64,000 nt of DNA. Source: Solea solea (taxonomy: Eukaryota > Chordata > Actinopteri > Pleuronectiformes > Soleidae). The notes under the pieces are model-generated. The model was not told the DNA's origin. It ran no database searches and was given only the letters and a program-made list of their open reading frames with translations. The stretch is from the NCBI RefSeq assembly GCF_958295425.1, contig NC_081154.1, positions 18,289,364-18,353,363 of the forward strand. The letters run 5' to 3'. Below, in pieces: positions 57,728 to 64,000 of this stretch. Each line of letters opens with the position of its first letter. The first letter of the stretch is position 1. A program made the translations under genes and the position numbers.

Positions 57728-57830
57728 CGCTGCCAGGACCGGGAGGCGACTGACTGTGCACATTATATCAACAGACACCCGCTCACACATGTGCACACTG
57801 CGTATGTGTAAAGGGATGAGAAGGAAGATC

Positions 57831-57857
57831 GATCTATCTACCTATCTACCTATCTAC

Positions 57858-57911
<54 letters not shown>
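57831..57911. repeat. (CTAT)n tetranucleotide microsatellite
   Basis: About twenty CTAT units, pure in the second half and with CTAC interruptions in the first. Confidence 0.95.
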
Positions 57912-59199
57912 GCTTCCATTGTACTCATGAGAAAATGTTTGCCCCTGTGATCCCAGTCCTCTTCTGAAATGGTATCACCACCTCATGTGGTTTAGCCCAC
58001 CTGCTGAACTGGTGTACATGTGAGAGATTATGGATGAGTGAGGTCCAGTGGTGCCTGTCCACCCAACTGATTGTCGGTCGGGTGCAGCAGACAGGCAACC
58101 AAGGGTGCAGACCAAGGTACGATGTGCAAACCCGAGGTACAGACCTCTACTTAGAGCCCCACTACACCCTTTTATTCACAAAGGGTAATAACATCTGCTA
58201 TTTTTAGATTTAGATCCTACAAATCCCCATAAATTAAAAAAAAAATACATATAGGGCTTCTAGAATTCCGGACTGAACGGCAAGTCAATCTGGACCAATA
58301 AGCATCCAAAAGTCCTACAATAAACATACAAGGCTTGACTGTTCTTGCATTTTACTTAAGTCTTGCCTTCTTGTGCTTCTCCTTAAGCGTATCACAGACA
58401 CATTCAGCAACAACATGTATCCAGCACTGTTCGCCTGTTGCACTCAACTGAAGAAAACTAGAAGATTAAGCTTGTGGAGGAGACAGAGTAGGAGAGTAGC
58501 ACAGCGTGGATAGAGAACCAAGTGCTCACTCTAACGCTGTTTCCCAGAACCGAGAGCACTCACTTATAACTTATTTAACTTAATAACATCACCTGAAAGG
58601 AAGCACAGTAACATTTTCTATTTTGAAATACATTTTCTGTCTGACCCATGTGTGCTTCAGTTTCTATCTTCGACATAAGATTTGTTTGCCTGCTGGCCCA
58701 ATCATAATCAACATTTAATCAAATATTGATTAAATATTAGTCTGTTATCATTCAGCTCTATAATAGCAAAAGTAAAGACAAATGATTATATCATCAAAAT
58801 AGTGTGTTGTTCATATATTTGATATATTTGTAAGAATTTGTAAAGTGAAATAAACAAATAAAATTATAAGATAAGCTAACAAGCTAACTTGAGCTAGCTT
58901 GAGCTAACCTGAGCTAGCGCTAGCTTGCTTCAACAATTAAAGCAACTTGACCTAATTAAACATCTGAAATGTCAACAGTTCAATAATCACGCAGACAAAA
59001 CCATACTGAACACAACTTTACCTCCTCGGTTGAAGTCCACGTGGACTGCTCTGGTTGGAATGATGACAAAGCTGTGTCTTTTCACAAAAAATGTGTAGCA
59101 TGAGGAGTTTGATTAATAAAGAAGTGACTTATCATCAAGAAAGAAACATAAGCCCACAATCATCAGTAAGATGCAGATGGATTGTGACTGGACTTGTGA
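57912..59199. other. Intergenic, no gene seen
   Basis: A short GAGCTAGCTT/GAGCTAACCT tandem lies at 58890-58925. No gene is seen. Confidence 0.4.
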
Positions 59200-59510
59200 A
59201 GGGATGATAGGGGGCGGTAAAGTACAGAAAATACTGTTTTATGCTGTTTAAATTACAATTTTTTATTGTTAACAGAGCATTAACTGTTAATTTACATGCA
59301 CAGGATGAATATTTAACAATATTATACAATTATCATAAAATACTGTTGTAATCCACTGTAAATTTACAGCAATTCATTACATGGTTTACCCTGTTAAATT
59401 ACAGTTGTCTACTGTGATTAAGCGACCAATTTAACCGTTAATTTATATGCAAGGGATGAATTTTTAACAGTATTTTACAGTGAGATACTGTTGTAAATAT
59501 GCTGGTCTAC
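59200..59510. repeat. Two related copies of a TTTACAGTA-rich segment
   Basis: GTTAATTTACATGCACAGGA at about 59287 and GTTAATTTATATGCAAGGGA at about 59439 start similar stretches ending in ATACTGTTGTAA. The duplication is about 150 bp apart and is probably the interior of a DNA transposon. Confidence 0.5.
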
Positions 59511-59674
59511 TGCTCACTTATTTTCTAGGTTTGTGTCAATTGGGTAAATCCAAATGAAGGATGTCAAACACAGGCGTCACAATATAATACATTGGATTTA
59601 CTGATGGAGGCAGCAGTGGATCAACAACTCCTGTGTCCTGTGATGTAAAGACACACATAGTCATAGTAATATTA

Positions 59675-59945
59675 TTATTATTACTTCTCCCTGTAGGGGC
59701 AGCCACAGCAGATCATCTGCCTCCATCTTGTCCTCTCTCGTGTGTCCTCACGTCCTCCTTCACAACATCCATGAACCTGCCAGGCAGCTCCATCTTCAAC
59801 ATCCTCTGTCCATAATCACGATTCCTGGTCACCCCCAACAAAAACCTCAGCATGTTCAGCTCTGTCTTTTCAACAGTGCTACTGTCTGCAAGCCACACAT
59901 CACAGCAGGTCTCGCGACCATCTAATACCTCATACAACCACAATT
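59675..59945 (-). mobile_element. RTE-type LINE 3' fragment, reverse orientation
   Basis: On the - strand it reads KTELNMLRFLLGVTRNRD and GRFMDVVKEDVRTHERGQ and ends GCTGCCCCTACAGGGAGAAG with an AAT-rich tail. The layout matches the fragment at 48650-49118. Confidence 0.7.
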
Positions 59946-61690
59946 CAAAGCCCTGAACTATCCCTTAAAATGGGGATTATTTCTCTCCCAGGGCAGCTTA
60001 GTGTGACATTTTTGTTGCGGCAGATTAAAACAAATTACCTGTGGTCCATGATAAGCACTGCTTTATCTTCTCACTCCTTTTATCAACCTGTTATTTGTCT
60101 TTGAAAAAGAATCACAGACTCTTCTCCAGCGGTGTGTCGAGACTGAAGAGTTATCTCTCTACTGCTTAATTAAACTGTCTTGACCCTTGACCAGTTCATC
60201 ATTAATTGTACCATTGTGGTCCTTTGTGGGCTGCTGCTGGTTTTCGAAGGGCAGAATGTTTTTTTATTCCTGAGTTCAGTCAAAGTCCGATGAGTCACAC
60301 ACAAGTCTGAAGACTCACAGACTCACATCACAGCGTGTTCCAGACTTTTTGTTTCATCTCTAGCCAAGAAAAAGCTGGATGAGCTGCATCAGTCACCGCT
60401 CACAGCAGAGATGCTGGACCATACATGACAAATGACCCTCACTGCATGTAATTCAGCTGAAGGTTAACAGTTGGGGCAACAACCTTAGAACCACTTCCTG
60501 TCTGGCATCACTGGTCATGTTGACTCCATCCTGATTTCATTTTCTGCTTTTAATCCCACAAAGATGGGCAACCATGGCCAAGAGGAAAGGTAACTGGAGG
60601 TTTGCCAGTTTCAGTCCTCGCCGGGTCAAGGGAGGCACATCCAGTGTCCTCCGAGTGCTAGTCCCAAACCCGGCTAAAGGGCATGTTATTAACAGCATTA
60701 ACGCAAACCTACAACACCACACTGGAGCTAGCTAGACCGGAAACAACACAACAGGCACGCTGCACACACTTGTTTGGGCCAGAGAGTAGTACGCTAACGT
60801 TCCATTTTGAAAATGTGGACACAAACCACCTTCATATGGGCAGCCCATGGTCAAATGGAAAGGAATTGGACTTGTAACAGGATTTCTGATTCTAATTGAA
60901 ATGTGGTTTCTGTGATGGGATTTGAGGATGTACTGTAGGATTGGCTCACTCAGGATGGACGTTAATACCAGGTCTGAAAAGGTCTAAATAGGTCTTAATA
61001 TGACAGTTTAGGGCAATGGTCAGCAACTGACCCCCCAGAATCAATATCTGGTCCAACATATAATTAAAAAATATATAAATATAAATAAATAAATAAATAA
61101 AAAAAGGTTCATCCAGCTTCACAAGAACAATTATTTCATCCAGAATTCAGAGCCTTTATTCTGAAAAAAATCTGTAATGGAAGTTCACGGAGTAAATTAT
61201 AATATTAGCATATGTTAGGCTCAAAGAAGCAGTCAATCTCAAAATTTGAATGATGCACAATAACTATTAACAGTATGAAAAGGGAAATCTAGTTTAAGAT
61301 ACTTTTTGACTTTTTATTCTCCACAGCTCACACACATTTGCATCTTAAGAGTCTTTGTAACAAGTTGGTGATTAAAGACAACGTCCACATTATCACAGGA
61401 CACTATTGTTTTTGTCTCTGACTGAAGACGTTTTACGACACTAGCAACAGTCAGTGGCAAATTTTCTTAATTTTTTTATACCAATATTTATTAAATGTGT
61501 CTTTATACAAGACAAGTTTTGCCTGATGAAGATACAATGTTTCAGCCCCATGTTCAATTGCTTAGAAAAACAACCTGGTTTAGGCTTTTTTTTGTGTGTG
61601 TGTGGTTTTATTAGGAACAAAGAATTTAAAGTTAAGTTACTAATATCAGTTTTTCCTTGTATCTGGTTGGTTACAGTCCATATTGTTCCA
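59946..61690. other. Intergenic, SINE-like fragments only
   Basis: CCATGGCCAAGAGGAAAGG at 60575 and CCATGGTCAAATGGAAAGG at 60846 both resemble the A-box side of the SINE at 31335, with degenerate B-box regions. An AAAT simple repeat lies at 61075-61105. No gene is seen. Confidence 0.35.
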
Positions 61691-61860
61691 TTCTTTGGCA
61701 CCCTTCCCTTCAGGTAGCAGAGTAAAATGGTACGGTCAGGGTGAAGCTAGACCGGCTCCCCACAGTCTATTCTCATACAAAGCTTGACATTGTCTTGTTG
61801 AGACGAACAGCCACGAACTGAGAGCTGCTGGATGTCCTCCATTGTTGTCTGTTGTGCGTT
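61691..61860 (+). repeat. Interspersed repeat, + copy of 55540-55800
   Basis: TTTGGCACCCTTCCCTTCAG, AGTAAAATGGTACGGTCAGG, GCTAGACCGGCTCCCC and GAGCTGCTGGATGTCCTCCA match the copy at 55540-55800 in opposite orientation. Confidence 0.65.
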
Positions 61861-62769
61861 CAATGTTGCCGCTCGGTGTCGTTGCTCCGGTACGACATCA
61901 TCAGTTACCAAGTAAAGGAGGTGTTCTCAGTCTAAATGACAGTCGCAGGCTGAAACACAGCTTATGTCTCTGCATCTCATACTGCCACGCAAAGTAGAAC
62001 TATCCCTTTAACCACGTCTTAATCCTGCCTCTGAAACTGTGCCCAACTTGACAGACGCTCAGCTAACAGACGCCACAGAAGAGCTAACGCTAATATTCAC
62101 TCCTCGTTTGTAATCGATGAAAGCAGCTTTGGCAGAAGGGAAGGGGGTCTGGCGCCCCCTCGAGGCCGGCTGTCCTCAGAGATATCTCTCGTCTGTCATC
62201 CTCCTGTTTATTTTGGAACGAGAGTCGGCCTCCTGGTCAACTGCATTCTGCCGCCACAACTTTATATAATCATGAGGACTCTTCAGTCCATCTGAGCAGT
62301 GATCCTTCCTCCTGACTTCATCCCATTATTACCTCTCTGTCTACAGAGGACTGTGAAGCACTGGAGGGAGCATGTGTGCCTCAGTGGATCACTGCTGTTT
62401 CAGCAGGAATGATGTTCCTATTATCTGTGGCTCAGATGAATGCATTTACATCCTCATATATTGTTGTTGTTTTAAATCACAAATGGGCAGCACCTGCAAC
62501 TTCACAGTTCAAGCAAAGCTTTCCAAATAGAATGAATTATATTACATTACTTTTATATTATATTGTATTATATTCAGTGTGGGAACAGTTTAAAATAAAA
62601 AAAATAATCTTCATAATTAAAGCAATTAATAATCCTCATGAATGTTGAGACGATTTTCTTCAACTCATTATCATGAAAGCTTTGTTTTATTTTTCAGTCG
62701 TTTAGAGGAAGGGAGTATTTCATGAAATACAAAAGAAAAGAACATTTTTGTTTAACAGTTCAACAGTAT
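61861..62769. other. Intergenic, no gene seen
   Basis: No coding similarity. A 90-codon open frame at 62376-62648 has no recognised domain. Confidence 0.35.
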
Positions 62770-62965
62770 TACTGAAGTACCACCAGGGGAAGCTTGTGTG
62801 CCTAGATGACCGCTCAAAGCTGCTGCATGTGACAGTTTTGCCATTCACACACAAACTCATACAGTGCATCCCATTTACACGCTGGGTTAAGTGTTTAACA
62901 GTTAACGGGAATCGAACCCTCGATCTTCCAGTTGATAGATGACTTTCTCGATGTGCCTGTTGGTG
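62770..62965 (-). repeat. tRNA-derived SINE, reverse orientation
   Basis: On the - strand GTCATCTATCAACTGGAAGA followed by GATCGAGGGTTCGATTCCCG gives a good B box (GGTTCGATTCC). The body ends with GTGTGTGAATGG and GCAGCTTTGAGCGGTCATCT, the same tail as the copies at 28688 and 10060. Confidence 0.6.
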
Positions 62966-63611
62966 TGGTCTAACTCATAAACTGCATGTATTTCTGTTAT
63001 AAAGTGAAGGGATGGAATACTGCAACCTCCCTTTGTCACATTTCTTAGCCAATTTTTAAGTAGGGGGTGGGAAGCTGACACTTTTAGACACTTCACTTGT
63101 TTAAAACGTGTCATTACAATGCAGCAACTGTCTACACTTTGTTATGGTGACAGAAAAATGACACCATCCACATGAATATTCATCCTCTGCTGATGTACGG
63201 CACAAAGAAATGTGGGTGTTTGTTATGAAACAACACATATTCAGCTCCGAGGAAAAGTACTGCATTCCTACAGGCGTCGTTCATTACAGTGGTCCAACAG
63301 GAACCACAGGGACGACAAATGTCTGTAGCCACTTTAAAGTTCATGTTTTTGAAGAGGGGTGTTTGAGTTATTGACACATAATTAGTGCTGACTATGTGAC
63401 CAGCCTGAGAAATGAACACTCACTCTCATTGAAAACATGGCTCCCACTGGGGAACATGAGGAAAACACATTTACCCACTGAAATAAATCGACACCGTTAC
63501 CTTTAGCATAGTTATAGGAAGTGGAGAAAGAAGAAAAGTGAGGGGGAGAGATAGAGCAGGACATGACGCAAAGGATTTAAAATGGGATATAAGGCCTTTT
63601 TTGAGCTTCTA
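62966..63611. other. Intergenic, no gene seen
   Basis: No recognisable coding or repeat sequence. Confidence 0.35.
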
Positions 63612-64000
63612 CAGTTGCAAGAAAAAGTATGTGAACCCTTTGGAATTATCTGGATTTCTGTATAAATTGATCATAGATTGTGATCTGATCTTCATCTAAG
63701 TCACAACAATAGACCAACACTGTCTTATCAAACTAATACCTCACAAACAATTATATGATTTCATGCTTTTATTGAACACACAATGTAAACATTCACAGTG
63801 CAGGGTGGAAAAAGTATGTGAACCCTTGATTTAATAACTGATTGACCCTCCTTTAGCAGCAATAACCTCAACCAAACGTTTCCAGTCATTGCAGATCAGA
63901 CCTGCACAACAGTCGGGAGGAATTTTGAACCATTCCTCTTTACAAAACTGCTTCAGTTCAGCAATATTCTTGGGATGTCTGGTGTGAATTGCTCTCTTGA
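63612..64000 (-). mobile_element. Tc1-family transposon, partial (runs off the window)
   Basis: The end CAGTTGCAAGAAAAAGTATG follows a TA and matches the inverted-repeat end of a second Tc1-like family. AAAAAGTATGTGAACCCTT is repeated internally at 63809, as in families with long inverted repeats carrying direct repeats. It differs from the element at 17955. Confidence 0.85.
63831..64000 (-). CDS. Tc1 transposase C-terminus (partial)
   Basis: On the - strand the frame reads RHPKNIAELKQFCKEEWFK, then IPPDCCAGLICNDWKRL and VIAAKGGSISY followed by TAA at 63833-63831. This is the C-terminal end of a DD34E Tc1 transposase. The catalytic region is beyond the window edge, so integrity cannot be judged. 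Confidence 0.8.
   Translation of the reverse strand, partial: KRAIHTRHPKNIAELKQFCKEEWFKIPPDCCAGLICNDWKRLVEVIAAKGGSISY

Overview
This is vertebrate nuclear DNA, almost certainly from a teleost fish and probably a percomorph. Two protein-coding genes have GT/AG introns and fish-like orthologous sequence. The remaining sequence is fish-type repeat DNA: Tc1 and hAT transposons, a TTAA-specific DNA element, L1/Tx1-, RTE- and L2/Rex1-like LINEs, tRNA-derived SINEs and several satellites. No bacterial features, CRISPR arrays or functional tRNA/rRNA genes were seen.

Genes (1-16.4 kb). The 3' two thirds of an ataxin-2-like gene (atxn2l, + strand) occupies 236-8758. Sixteen coding exons join in one frame; they carry the end of the LsmAD domain, the PAM2 motif and a Pro/Gln-rich tail. 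A complete eight-exon ADP-ribosylarginine hydrolase gene (adprh, - strand, 16225-9788) faces it tail to tail. Its exons join to exactly 356 codons, and both metal-binding Asp motifs are intact.

Gene desert (16.4-64 kb). I found no further gene I can name. In order: a 126-bp minisatellite (16.5-17.9 kb); a complete but frameshifted Tc1 element (17955-19545); a long inverted repeat (20.8 kb); a 38-bp satellite with three-unit higher-order structure (21.5-22.7 kb); a decayed L2/Rex1-group LINE (25.5-27.3 kb, - strand); and SINE and hAT remnants (28-33 kb).

The most striking structure is at 34.1-43.5 kb. A full-length L1/Tx1-type retrotransposon (34443-42595) with two uninterrupted ORFs, a poly(A) tail and a perfect 16-bp target duplication sits inside a hAT-type DNA transposon (34108-43514), which has its own perfect 8-bp target duplication. 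The L1 landed on the hAT element's apparent start codon. It has a 765-bp CA-rich spacer between its ORFs and a 2.6-kb, strongly G-skewed 3' UTR.

A second nest lies at 44.2-47.6 kb. A satellite built on GTTAAC is split by a TTAA-flanked DNA transposon that itself contains a truncated LINE. The rest (47.6-64 kb) is intergenic DNA with RTE fragments, SINEs, microsatellites, one weak candidate first coding exon (51136-51190) and, at the right edge, the end of a second Tc1-family element.

All family names come from recognising sequence by eye; no database search was run.
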